From contig JBBDMS010000016.1 of the NCBI GenBank assembly GCA_040878185.1, forward strand, positions 1-33,883: 33,883 nt of DNA, in the 5' to 3' direction. This document shows, in pieces, positions 24,002-31,934 of this stretch (the first letter of the stretch is position 1; each line of letters starts with the position of its first letter). Under the pieces are notes generated by a model. The model searched no databases. It had not been told where the DNA came from and was given only the letters and a program-made list of their open reading frames with translations. This stretch comes from JAWXBK01 sp040878185 (GTDB lineage: Bacteria; Pseudomonadota; Alphaproteobacteria; Dongiales; Dongiaceae). Made by a program: the position numbers and the translations under genes.

Positions 24002-24013
24002 TGGAGTGCCTCC

Positions 24014-24835
24014 CTAGTGAGACTTTATCCAGACCAGCGCCGGGTTGACCCAGGGCCCGTCCGGTTCGCCGCCGGCATAAGACGCCGAAAAATGGTCCCG
24101 TCCGGCAAGGACCAGTCTTGTCGCATCGCCGCCACGGGCGCGCAAGGCCTCCTCCATGCTGGCTGCCTGGCGCATCAGATGCGGAAAATCGCGGTCGCCA
24201 TGCGCCAGAAGGAAGGGCGGGGGTTCGCCTTCGATGTTGAACAACGGGCTCGCCGGCAAGTCGTTCTCGATCGGCCCGAGAAAGCGCGGTCGTGCCGAAA
24301 GGCCGGAATCCGGCCCGAAATCGTAGACACCCGAAATCGGCACGCAGCCGCGCACGACATCCATCGGCAGATCGTATCCGGCCTGCCAGTCGCGCCGTAC
24401 CGCCAGCAGCGAGGCGTAGTGTCCGCCCGCGGAATGGCCGCCAAGAAACAGGCGCCGGGAATCGATGCCGTATTCGCCGGCATTATCGTGCAACGCGGCG
24501 ACCGCGCTCGCGCAATCCTCGAGCCCGGTCGGGAAAACATGTTGTGGCGCAAGCCGGTAGCCGATCGAGGCAAAGCCGATGCCGTTCTCGTTGAACGCCG
24601 GGGCCATGAACGCCAACCATTCCTTGTAGCCGTTGGTCCAGCCGCCGCCGTGCACGAAGGCGAGCAGCGATCCATCGGGATCGGCGGCGGGGCAGATCAG
24701 GATCGACTGATAGGGATCGTCGCCGTAGGAAAGTTCCTCGCCGACCACGCCCTCGCTTTTGCGCATGACCGTTTCATGATAACGCTGCGCGTTCTCGGAA
24801 AACGGTTCCTGCGGCGGATAATCGTCAGGACGCAT
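24014..24835 (-). CDS. Alpha/beta hydrolase, esterase/arylformamidase-like (HGGGW)
   Basis: A 273-residue serine hydrolase. LLAFVHGGGWTNGYKEWLAF gives the HGGG oxyanion box, LFLGGHSAGGHYASLLA gives the nucleophile (Ser in GHSAG), and FLLAHGDRDF and LAGRDHFSASY near the end give the Asp and His candidates. The N-terminal SENAQRYHETVMRKSEGVV resembles kynurenine-formamidase-like and BD-FAE esterases. ATG 24835 is chosen because a perfect ggagg lies 6 bp upstream; an ATG two codons earlier touches that site. The gene overlaps the molybdenum subunit by 11 bp. Given the NicX-like ring-opening enzyme in the same operon, N-formyl hydrolysis (the NicD step) is the likeliest role, but plain esterase activity is not excluded. 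Confidence 0.85.
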   Translation of the reverse strand: MRPDDYPPQEPFSENAQRYHETVMRKSEGVVGEELSYGDDPYQSILICPAADPDGSLLAFVHGGGWTNGYKEWLAFMAPAFNENGIGFASIGYRLAPQHVFPTGLEDCASAVAALHDNAGEYGIDSRRLFLGGHSAGGHYASLLAVRRDWQAGYDLPMDVVRGCVPISGVYDFGPDSGLSARPRFLGPIENDLPASPLFNIEGEPPPFLLAHGDRDFPHLMRQAASMEEALRARGGDATRLVLAGRDHFSASYAGGEPDGPWVNPALVWIKSH

Positions 24836-27173
24836 CCACATCCTCCGGCGGCAGCATCGCATCCAGCGCACGCTCCGGCGTCATCGGCAAACGCCGCAGC
24901 CGCGCCTTGATCGCATCGGCGATCGCATTCGCAATCGCGGCCGGCGTCGGCACCAGGCCGATTTCACCGACGCCCTTGGCACCGAACGGACCATCCGGCT
25001 CGCGTGCCTCGACGATGATCGTCTTCATCGCATGCGGAACGTCGAGCGCAGTCGGTACCTTGTAGTCCATCAGGCTCGGATTGACGATGCGACCCTGGTC
25101 GAACACGACCTCTTCGGTCAGCGCGAAGCCGAGTCCCTGCACGAAACCGCCATCCATCTGTCCTTCGACGGAGGCCGGGTTGATCGCGCGGCCGACATCC
25201 ACGGCGCTCCACACCTTCATCACGTCGGTCTTGCCGGTGACGTCGTCGATTTCGATTTCGACCGCCTGCGCGGCAAAGCTGTAGACGCCGATCTGACGGA
25301 ACGGCATGCCGGTCGCAATCGCGCGCTTGGGATCGACGGCCGGCCGGTCGAACACCCAGCTATGGTGACCGATGATCGGTCCGCCGCGCCGCCAATGCGC
25401 CTGAAGCGAGACGACGAACAGCGGCAGTTGCTTGTCCGGCACGCCCTTGATCCCGACGAACCCGCCAGGCCGCAATTCGAGATCCTCGGCAGCGCATTCC
25501 AGCATGTCGGCGGCGAGCGCTTTGACCTGCGTTTCGACTTCGGCGGCGGCGAGCGCGACCGAGCGTCCGGTGGTGAAGGTGACGCGGCTCGCGGTCGTGC
25601 CCCAGTTATAGGGCGAGCCGTCGGTGTCCGGGCTCGCGACCGCGACCCGGTCGAGCGGAATTTTCAGCGCTTCGGCGCAGATCTGCGCGAGCACGGTGTC
25701 GGAACCCTGTCCGATATCGACCGCACCGGTATTGAGCACGACCGTGCCGTCCTCGAGCAGCCGTACGATCGCGCCGGTGCCAAGCAGGCCGCTGATATGC
25801 GCGCCGGCCGCAACGCCGAAGCCACGTTTCTTGCCGGGTTTCGGCGCCGCCGCCTTCCGGTTCATCCAGCCTTCATCGTCGCGCAATCGTTCGAGACACT
25901 CGACGAAGCCGTTGGAGGCGAGCTTCTGGCCAAGAAACCAGGGGCCCTCGCCACGCAGTGCATTCCTGAGTCGGATCTCGATCGGATCGATGCCCAGTTT
26001 CGTAGCAATCTCGTCGATCTGGGTTTCGCCGGCGAACTGCATCTGCGGATTGCCGAAGCCGCGGAACGCGCCGGAACGGATCTTGTTGGTGTAGACCAGT
26101 CTGCCATGCGCGCGGGCATGCGGGATCGCATAGGGCCCGCGGCTCATCAGCAGGCTGTAGCCGAGCACGCCGGGACTGTCGTCGCCGTAGGCGCCGCCAT
26201 CGAGAATCACCTCGGTGTCGCGCGCGACAAGCGTACCGTCTTTTTTTGCGCCCGTGCGCATCCGGATCTTGAACGGATGGCGCACCCGCACCGTTTCGAA
26301 ATCTTCCTCGCGGCTGAGGATCAGCTTGACCGGGCGGCGCGTGACGATGGCGAGCTGCACGACCAGCGGCTGGACATGCGCCTCCATTTTGTTGCCGAAG
26401 CCGCCGCCGATGCGCGGCGTCAGCGAGCGGAGCTTTGACATCGGCAGCTTCAGCGATTCGCAAACATTGGCCTGCACACGAAAGACCGACTGGTTGGCCG
26501 ACCAGAGCGTAACGCGGCCGGCATCGTCGATCTCGGCCAGCGCGCCGCAGGGTTCGATGGCGACATGGGCCTGGGCCGGCGTTTCGAACTCGCCCTCGAC
26601 GACGATGTCGGCTTCGGCAAAGCCCTTTTCGACGTCACCTTCGGAAAGCGTCGTCTCCGAGAGCACGTTGCCGTAGCGAATTGCGTCATAGACCATGAAA
26701 TAGTCGGCGAGATTCTCATGCACCAGTGCTGCATTCTCTGCCAATGCATCCTCGGGCGTCACGACGGCGGGCAGTTCCTCGTACTCGACATCGATGAGCT
26801 GGGCCGCGCGCCGTGCCGTTGCCTCATCGTCGGCGGCGACGACCGCCACCGGCTCGCCGATATAGCGCACCTTCTCCTGCGCGATCGGCGGTTCGTCCTT
26901 GACGAACGCGCCCATGCGTCCGTCCGGAAAATCGGCGCCGGTCAGCACCGCATGAACGCCGGGCACCGCGCGCGCCGCCGTCGTGTCGTATCCGAGAATG
27001 CGCGCATGCGCATGCGGGCTGCCGAGGATCGCGGCATGGAGCATGTTCGGGCGCGACAGATCGGCGATGTATTTCGCAGCGCCGGTCAGCTTCTCGCGCG
27101 TTTCGAGGCGCAGAACGCTGCGGCCGACGCTTACCGAAGAGTCGACGCTGCCCGATGTGACGCCGTCGTCCAT
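24825..27173 (-). CDS. Molybdenum hydroxylase large (molybdopterin) subunit
   Basis: A 782-residue CoxL/XdhA-type subunit. The N-terminal domain starts VGRSVLRLETREKLTGAAKY and IADLSRPNMLHAAIL; the Mo-cofactor domain shows RIGGGFGNKME, SGAFRGFGNPQ, TGAVDIGQGSDTVLAQI and the C-terminal GAKGVGEIGLVPTPAAIANA, whose Glu (GVGE) is the catalytic base of the xanthine-oxidase family. The AYRXCSFR motif of CO dehydrogenases is absent, so this is an organic hydroxylase: water-derived oxygen is inserted beside a ring nitrogen or on an aldehyde. Its ATG shares one base with the Fe-S subunit stop (TGATG). With the NicX-like gene in the operon, a pyridine-type substrate is likely. Confidence 0.93.
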   Translation of the reverse strand: MDDGVTSGSVDSSVSVGRSVLRLETREKLTGAAKYIADLSRPNMLHAAILGSPHAHARILGYDTTAARAVPGVHAVLTGADFPDGRMGAFVKDEPPIAQEKVRYIGEPVAVVAADDEATARRAAQLIDVEYEELPAVVTPEDALAENAALVHENLADYFMVYDAIRYGNVLSETTLSEGDVEKGFAEADIVVEGEFETPAQAHVAIEPCGALAEIDDAGRVTLWSANQSVFRVQANVCESLKLPMSKLRSLTPRIGGGFGNKMEAHVQPLVVQLAIVTRRPVKLILSREEDFETVRVRHPFKIRMRTGAKKDGTLVARDTEVILDGGAYGDDSPGVLGYSLLMSRGPYAIPHARAHGRLVYTNKIRSGAFRGFGNPQMQFAGETQIDEIATKLGIDPIEIRLRNALRGEGPWFLGQKLASNGFVECLERLRDDEGWMNRKAAAPKPGKKRGFGVAAGAHISGLLGTGAIVRLLEDGTVVLNTGAVDIGQGSDTVLAQICAEALKIPLDRVAVASPDTDGSPYNWGTTASRVTFTTGRSVALAAAEVETQVKALAADMLECAAEDLELRPGGFVGIKGVPDKQLPLFVVSLQAHWRRGGPIIGHHSWVFDRPAVDPKRAIATGMPFRQIGVYSFAAQAVEIEIDDVTGKTDVMKVWSAVDVGRAINPASVEGQMDGGFVQGLGFALTEEVVFDQGRIVNPSLMDYKVPTALDVPHAMKTIIVEAREPDGPFGAKGVGEIGLVPTPAAIANAIADAIKARLRRLPMTPERALDAMLPPEDVDAS

Positions 27174-27649
27174 CAGTCTCTCCCATCGGCGGCGGCGAGC
27201 AGCACGGCATCGACGATCGTGCGATAGCCCGAACAGCGGCAGAGATTGCCCGAGATCCCGGCCTGCACGTCCGCCGCATCGGGATTGGGATTGGCGCGCA
27301 ACAGCGCTTCGGCTGCGATCACCATGCCCGAGGTGCAGAAGCCGCATTGCACCGCGCCGGTCTGTTCCAGCGCCGCCTGGATCCGGCCGAGCATGCCGTC
27401 CGTCGCCATGCCCTCGATCGTGACGATCTCGGCGCCGGCACAGTTCGCGGTGAGCGAGAGGCAGCCGCGCACCGGCATGCCGTCGACGCTGACCGTGCAG
27501 GCACCGCACACACCCTGATTGCAGCCGCGCTTGGCGCCGGTCAATGCAAGCCGCTCGCGCAAGGTTTCGAGCAGCGTTTCACCGGCCGGCACGGTAACGC
27601 TGCGCGCGGTCTTGTTGACCGTCAGCGCGATATCGATGCCGTCGCTCAA
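27173..27649 (-). CDS. Molybdenum hydroxylase [2Fe-2S] subunit
   Basis: A 158-residue CoxS/NicA-type subunit with two clusters. The plant-ferredoxin-like N-terminal cluster uses CNQGVCGACTV and a later Cys (RGCLSL); the C-terminal four-helix cluster uses CGFCTSGM and GNLCRCSGY. It passes electrons from the Mo site to FAD. The start is TTG, overlapping the FAD-subunit stop as TTGA, with gagg 7 bp upstream; no better ATG exists. Confidence 0.94.
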   Translation of the reverse strand: MSDGIDIALTVNKTARSVTVPAGETLLETLRERLALTGAKRGCNQGVCGACTVSVDGMPVRGCLSLTANCAGAEIVTIEGMATDGMLGRIQAALEQTGAVQCGFCTSGMVIAAEALLRANPNPDAADVQAGISGNLCRCSGYRTIVDAVLLAAADGRD

Positions 27650-28503
27650 GAGCGCGCCTCAAGCCTGGCGACGGCGCGGCAATAGGCATCCTCGACCATG
27701 CGCGGGATGACGCGGCGGCGATAATCGGCCGAGGCGCGCACGTCGTCGACCGGGTCCGAAATCCAGGCGAGCGCGCGACCGAGCGCGGCGGCATCGAGAT
27801 CGTCGAGCGGACGGCCGATCAGCTTTTCCTCGAACTGTGGCAGGCGGAGCGGGGCGGGGCCGCTGCCGCCGACCGCGATCTGCAGCTCGGTGCAATGGCC
27901 GTTCTCGGCTGTGAGCCGCAGTGCGATCGAGACGATCGCGAAATCGCCGGCAACCCGCGTCAGCTTGCGATAGACGCCGACCGATCCGGCCGATGTTTTC
28001 GGGACCAGCACGGCAACGACCATCTCGCTTGGTTCGAGTGCGGTCTCGTACCAGCCGGTGAAGAAGTCGCGGGCGGCGATGCGGCGCTCGCCGGCCTTGC
28101 CCGCGACGACGATCTCGGCATCGAGGCAGACAAGCGCCGCGGGATAATCGGCGGCGGGATCGGCGAGCGCGATCGAACCGCCGATCGTGCCCATGTTGCG
28201 CACGACGGGGTTCGCGATGCGGCCCGCCGCGCGGCGCAGCACCGAGCGGCCGCCGGAGAGACGCATGTCGGAGGCGGTTTCGCGATGCCGCGTCATCGCG
28301 CCGATGCGCAGGACGCCGCCGTCGATCTCTGTGATGCCGGAAAGCCCATCAATGCCGGCGAGGCTGATGAGCGTCGTCGGCTCGACCAGCCGCGCATTCA
28401 TCATGGCGACCAGCGAGGCGCCGCCGGCGAGCGGCCGCGCCTCGGGGTCGGCTGCCAGCAGGCGCAGCGCTTCACCCATGTCGGTCGGGCGGTGAAACTC
28501 CAT
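27646..28503 (-). CDS. Molybdenum hydroxylase FAD-binding (medium) subunit
   Basis: A 285-residue CoxM-type flavoprotein. PLAGGASLVAMMNARL (about 40-55) and RNMGTIGGSIALADPAADYP (about 102-121) are the two FAD pyrophosphate-binding loops, and the C-terminal CO-dehydrogenase flavoprotein domain follows (LTRVAGDFAIVSIALRL). It hands electrons to an outside acceptor. It lies 6 bp behind the CoxG-like gene and overlaps the Fe-S subunit, giving the order medium-small-large typical of CoxMSL operons. Confidence 0.93.
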   Translation of the reverse strand: MEFHRPTDMGEALRLLAADPEARPLAGGASLVAMMNARLVEPTTLISLAGIDGLSGITEIDGGVLRIGAMTRHRETASDMRLSGGRSVLRRAAGRIANPVVRNMGTIGGSIALADPAADYPAALVCLDAEIVVAGKAGERRIAARDFFTGWYETALEPSEMVVAVLVPKTSAGSVGVYRKLTRVAGDFAIVSIALRLTAENGHCTELQIAVGGSGPAPLRLPQFEEKLIGRPLDDLDAAALGRALAWISDPVDDVRASADYRRRVIPRMVEDAYCRAVARLEARS

Positions 28504-28509
28504 GCTGGC

Positions 28510-28968
28510 TCAGGCCTCCGCGGGCGCGGCTTCCAGCGCCGCGCGCATCCGCTCGGCGAATTCGCGGCCGAGCTTTTCGCCCTGTTTGCGCAGCATGCCG
28601 AAACCGAATTTGCCGAGTCGGCCGGTGAGCGAAACCTCGGAGGCGTAGGCGATCAGGGTGCCGCCATCGAGTGGGGTCAGCGCGAGGACGTTGTCGGCGG
28701 TCAGAAGGCTTGCCTTGCTCCCTTCCTCGCCGCGCGTCTTCGAGACGATGCGATGCGGCGAATCCTGTTCGACGATCTCGACCTCGACATTGAACCGCGT
28801 CCTGATCGGGCCGAGCGACATGGATATTGCGGCACGATAGCGCAGCGGATCGAGCGCCTCGATCGATTCGCAGCCGGGCACGCAGGGCATCATGCGCGTA
28901 GGGTCGGTGATGAACGCCCAGACCCGCTCAGGCGGTGCCGCCACAGTGAACGAATCCTCGATCTTCAT
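28510..28968 (-). CDS. CoxG-like SRPBCC-domain protein
   Basis: A 152-residue START/Bet v 1-like (SRPBCC) protein: MKIEDSFTVAAPPERVWAFI, MMPCVPGCESIE and the C-terminal GRLGKFGFGMLRKQGEKLGREFAERM are CoxG signatures. CoxG-like proteins accompany Mo hydroxylases, where they anchor the enzyme to the membrane or bind quinone, and in some hydroxylases they appear to be required components. It is placed first among the hydroxylase genes, 12 bp after the NicX-like gene. Confidence 0.9.
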   Translation of the reverse strand: MKIEDSFTVAAPPERVWAFITDPTRMMPCVPGCESIEALDPLRYRAAISMSLGPIRTRFNVEVEIVEQDSPHRIVSKTRGEEGSKASLLTADNVLALTPLDGGTLIAYASEVSLTGRLGKFGFGMLRKQGEKLGREFAERMRAALEAAPAEA

Positions 28969-28980
28969 GCCGGCGGTCGT

Positions 28981-30060
28981 TCAGCGCGCTTCGCGGGCGA
29001 CGATCATGTTCTCGTCGACCAGCCGGCCTTTATCGACCACCACCTCGTTGTCGAGCAGGATTGTGCAGTCGCGCATCGGCACGTCGTAATGGCCGCGCGT
29101 CGTGCGCTTGCCGCCGCCCTGCGAGTTGGGCCCCGTTGAAAACAGGAAATTGCCCGGAAACGTGCGCGCGGCCGCGCGATGGCGTTCGGGATTCTCACCA
29201 TAGAGGCCGAGCCCGTACCAGCGGGCCTGCGGGTTCATGCCCCAGCCGAGATGCGACACGGCGAACGGATCGCGGTCATCCGGGCCGGTCGCGTTGTCGG
29301 TCAGCCAGTCGCGCATCAGCTTGGCATCGAGCCCGCCTTCGATCTTCGTGATGAATCCGTCACGGATCTCGAGGCGCACCTCGTCCTGAACATAACGGCA
29401 GAAGGGCAGGATCACGATGTCGCCCGGCTGGAACACGACCGTGCCGTTGGCCGAGCCTTCGTTCGGGAATGTGTGGATATGGCCGCCGCCCCAATGGTCG
29501 AACCGGCCGGGCTCGTCGGCATAGCCCCACTGCGTCATCACCGGATATTCGCCGCAGCGATAGGTCAGGTCGGTACCGGCATCGGAGATGACCCGCACCT
29601 CGCGCGTCTTCTCGTATTTGCGATGCGCGTAGAGCATCGCCTCCTTGAGACCCTTCGGTGCCATCAGCATCTCGAGATCGTCCGGCGCGTCGATGATCAT
29701 CAGCACGCGCACGCCGACATCCATGACGTCCTTCAGCCATTTCGAGAAAAGCGGCACATGGAAGATCACGATCAGATCGGCCGCCTTCGCCGCATCGAGC
29801 GTGCCCTTGCTCTTGCCGACCGTCGCCACGCCGACCTTGGTCCATGAGGGCATCGAGTTGACGCACATCTCATAGATATCGGCGCCGAGCTCGTCCGCCG
29901 CCGCGAACGCGGCATGAATATACTCGCGCCGTGTGCCCAGATCGCTGACGCACATGACCGTCTCGCCTTGCTTCACCTTGCAGAGCTCGAACTGGCGCCG
30001 GTACAGCGAGGCAAGCCGGGCCGGATTGAGCTCCTGCGGCTGAATCGCAGCATGGTTCAT
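28981..30060 (-). CDS. NicX-like 2,5-dihydroxypyridine 5,6-dioxygenase family protein
   Basis: A 359-residue protein close in layout to NicX of Pseudomonas putida (350 residues). Shared blocks are YPVMTQWGYADEPGRFDHW, TFPNEGSANGTVVF, SHLGWGMNPQARW and NFLFSTGPNSQGGGKR. The Fe(II) ligands known in NicX (His265, His318, Asp320, from memory) have counterparts at His270, His324 and Asp326 (GHYDVPMRDC). NicX cleaves 2,5-dihydroxypyridine to N-formylmaleamate; the fold is that of M29 aminopeptidases, and an aminopeptidase-like relative is the alternative. It is the first gene of the operon, followed by a hydroxylase able to supply a dihydroxypyridine. Confidence 0.82.
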   Translation of the reverse strand: MNHAAIQPQELNPARLASLYRRQFELCKVKQGETVMCVSDLGTRREYIHAAFAAADELGADIYEMCVNSMPSWTKVGVATVGKSKGTLDAAKAADLIVIFHVPLFSKWLKDVMDVGVRVLMIIDAPDDLEMLMAPKGLKEAMLYAHRKYEKTREVRVISDAGTDLTYRCGEYPVMTQWGYADEPGRFDHWGGGHIHTFPNEGSANGTVVFQPGDIVILPFCRYVQDEVRLEIRDGFITKIEGGLDAKLMRDWLTDNATGPDDRDPFAVSHLGWGMNPQARWYGLGLYGENPERHRAAARTFPGNFLFSTGPNSQGGGKRTTRGHYDVPMRDCTILLDNEVVVDKGRLVDENMIVAREAR

Positions 30061-30175
30061 GGTATCGGATCCTCAGGGTCGGTAGGCTGGTTGGCGCCAT
30101 GGAAGGAGCGGGGGCCGGGCTTTGTCAACCGGCGGTTCCGCCCGCGCTAAGGCTAACGCAGGAGGAGGTCTCCAC
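30061..30175. promoter_or_regulatory. Divergent promoter region of catabolic operon and DUF1989 gene
   Basis: This 115-bp space must hold promoters for both directions. For the DUF1989 gene, ttgtca (30122-30127) and gctaag (30146-30151) are a weak -35/-10 pair with an 18-bp spacer; aggaggagg at 30160-30168 is a very strong ribosome site. For the minus strand, gagga upstream of the nicX-like ATG is a ribosome site, but no clear hexamers were found. No regulator gene is in the window. Confidence 0.4.
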
Positions 30176-30829
30176 ATGACCGGATCGGGTCGGAATATCG
30201 TCGTACCGGCCGGCGAGGGGCGCTGCTGCCGGCTGGCCCGTGGTGCGACCTTGAGCGTGGTCAACACCCATGGCACTCAGGTCGTCGACACGTGGGCCTT
30301 CCCTGCGGCTTTCCCTGCGGCTTTCCCGGCGGCTTTGCCCGAAACCGGCGATACCGGCGGCGGTCCCGAATTCCTGTCGATGGAACATTGTCGCGAAGTT
30401 CTGAAGCGCATCGTCTTCGAACCGGGCGACGTGCTGATTACCAATCGCTATCGGCCGATCCTGACGATTGTGAGCGACAGCTCGCCGGGTGGGCACGACA
30501 CGCTGATCGCCGCCTGCAGCGATGGCATGTACACCCACGCCGGTCGTCCATCGGGCCATCGCAATTGTTCGGACAATCTGCGCGACGCACTCGCGGGCGA
30601 GAAGATCGCTCTGCCCTTCACGCCGAGCCCGTGGAACCTGTTCATGATCGCCGCGGTCACTGACGGACGCGCGATCGACTATCGCCGGCCGATTTCCCGG
30701 CCGGGCGATAGCGTCACGGTGCGTGCGGAAATGGATTGTCTGGTGGCGGTGTCGGCCTGTCCCGACGACGTCTATCCGACCAATGGCGGCGACGGAACGC
30801 CGCGCGACGTGCTGTTGCGGATCGGCTGA
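30176..30829 (+). CDS. DUF1989 (urea-carboxylase-associated) family protein
   Basis: A 217-residue protein. Family blocks are TLSVVNTHGTQVVDTWAF, FLSMEHCREVLKR, GDVLITNRYRPILTIV, HDTLIAACSDGMY, GHRNCSDNL, PSPWNLFMIAAV and MDCLVAVSACPDDVYPTNGG. The conserved Cys and His residues suggest a metal- or thiol-dependent active site. The family occurs beside urea carboxylase and amide/amine catabolism genes and its function is poorly defined. Here it is divergent from the N-heteroaromatic operon, so a role in nitrogen release from that compound is possible. An insertion with repeated FPAA units follows the DTWAF motif. ATG 30176 is fixed by the ribosome site 7 bp upstream. Confidence 0.85.
   Translation: MTGSGRNIVVPAGEGRCCRLARGATLSVVNTHGTQVVDTWAFPAAFPAAFPAALPETGDTGGGPEFLSMEHCREVLKRIVFEPGDVLITNRYRPILTIVSDSSPGGHDTLIAACSDGMYTHAGRPSGHRNCSDNLRDALAGEKIALPFTPSPWNLFMIAAVTDGRAIDYRRPISRPGDSVTVRAEMDCLVAVSACPDDVYPTNGGDGTPRDVLLRIG
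30299..30334 (+). repeat. 12-bp tandem repeat inside the DUF1989 gene
   Basis: Three head-to-tail units, ttccctgcggct twice and ttcccggcggct once, encode FPAA three times. The unit length is a multiple of three, so copy-number change would keep the frame. Confidence 0.9.
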
Positions 30830-30841
30830 GGCGCTCAGGCA

Positions 30842-30855
30842 ACCCGGTACCGGGT
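30842..30855. promoter_or_regulatory. Perfect 14-bp palindrome after the DUF1989 gene
   Basis: acccggtaccgggt is fully self-complementary and lies 12 bp past the stop. With no loop it is more like a protein-binding site than a terminator. Confidence 0.35.
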
Positions 30856-30957
30856 ATGGAGCCCTCCAATTGATTGTCTCGGTGAACCGCAGGATTTGCG
30901 CCGCGCGAGCGCTCAGGGGAGAAATTGGGAACCGATCCGGGTAGTGTCCAGAGATTC

Positions 30958-30974
30958 GCGGGCCGCCGGCCCGC
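30958..30974 (+). promoter_or_regulatory. Stem-loop ahead of the first Stf0 gene
   Basis: Perfect 7-bp stem gcgggcc/ggcccgc with a 3-nt loop, 24 bp before the ATG at 30999. It may be the end of upstream transcription or a structured leader; no T-run follows. Confidence 0.35.
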
Positions 30975-30998
30975 CCGGCAGAGGGGCCGATTCATCCG

Positions 30999-31844
30999 AT
31001 GAATCTTGCGCGCGCCAATCCGGCGACGATGGCCCGGATCAGGGAATATATGTCGGGTGGCCGCGATCGGCCCGAGACGCCGGTACAGATGCGCTATCTG
31101 CTGCTGTCCCAGGCGCGGACCGGCGGTACCTTCCTGTGCGAGGCGCTGGTTCGATCGGGCATGGCCGGGGTTCCGGCCGAATATCTCAATCCTGCGGCGA
31201 TCGCGGCGATGTCGAAGCGGCTCGGCGCGATTGGCGGCATCGCGCTCGCACCGCTGATGCAGGAATTGGAACGGCGGCGGACGACGTCGAACGGCGTGTT
31301 CGGGCTGCATCTCCATCTCGAACAGCTCCGCAAACCGCTCGAGACTCCGGAACGGAGCGTCCAATGGTTGCGCCGGTTCGACCGGATCATCCTGTTGGTC
31401 CGGCGCGACAAGCTGGCGCAGGCCGTTTCGCTCGAACGCGCCTTGCAGACCAGTGCCTGGTTTCAGACGGCCGACCTTCGGGAAGATCGCACCGCGCCGT
31501 CGCTCGAAATACGACCTAAGATGCTCACGATGCATCTCGTGCGGCTCTTCGATCAGGAGGCGCTCATGCGGCGCAGCGTCGCCGCCCTCGGCCGGCCGGT
31601 CCTGGAAATCGATTATGAGTCGCTCGATAGCGATTTCGCGAGCCTGTGGTCCAGGGTTACAGAATTTCTCGACCTGGAACCGATACCGGTCGCGTCGGTT
31701 TTGCCGGATCTCGAGCGCATGCGCGATGCGTCGAACGACGTGATGGTAGAACGTTATATGGCGATACTCCGCGACAGCCATCTGGCGCGCGATCCGGCTT
31801 TCCTGCGGGTTGCGCCGCCTGACAAAGGCGAGCGGAACCGATAG
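30999..31844 (+). CDS. Stf0-family sulfotransferase, copy 1
   Basis: A 281-residue PAPS-dependent sulfotransferase. The phosphosulfate loop is LLLSQARTGGTFLCEAL (about residues 33-49), followed by GVPAEYLNP, whose Glu corresponds to the proposed catalytic base of mycobacterial Stf0 (from memory). RRTTSNGVFGLHLH and the 3'-phosphate motif VRRDKLAQAVSLERA complete the family set. Stf0 sulfates trehalose; the acceptor here is unknown. The canonical PRSGST loop is altered to ARTGGT. The start at 30999 is supported by an N-terminal stretch similar to copy 3 (ARI...MS...DRPET..Q.RYL). Confidence 0.88.
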   Translation: MNLARANPATMARIREYMSGGRDRPETPVQMRYLLLSQARTGGTFLCEALVRSGMAGVPAEYLNPAAIAAMSKRLGAIGGIALAPLMQELERRRTTSNGVFGLHLHLEQLRKPLETPERSVQWLRRFDRIILLVRRDKLAQAVSLERALQTSAWFQTADLREDRTAPSLEIRPKMLTMHLVRLFDQEALMRRSVAALGRPVLEIDYESLDSDFASLWSRVTEFLDLEPIPVASVLPDLERMRDASNDVMVERYMAILRDSHLARDPAFLRVAPPDKGERNR

Positions 31845-31934
31845 AGTGCCTGCGTAATGCCGCATTCGGTCATCGGGCGATTCGAGCGGGCTCCATTCCA
31901 TCCGACCGTCTCGGGTCAGGACGATGAGGCATAG

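Noticed and set aside
25032..26438. 468-codon plus-strand frame opposite the Mo subunit
   Set aside because: Antisense shadow rich in Arg, Asp and Ala without recognisable domain; the minus strand is a full hydroxylase subunit.
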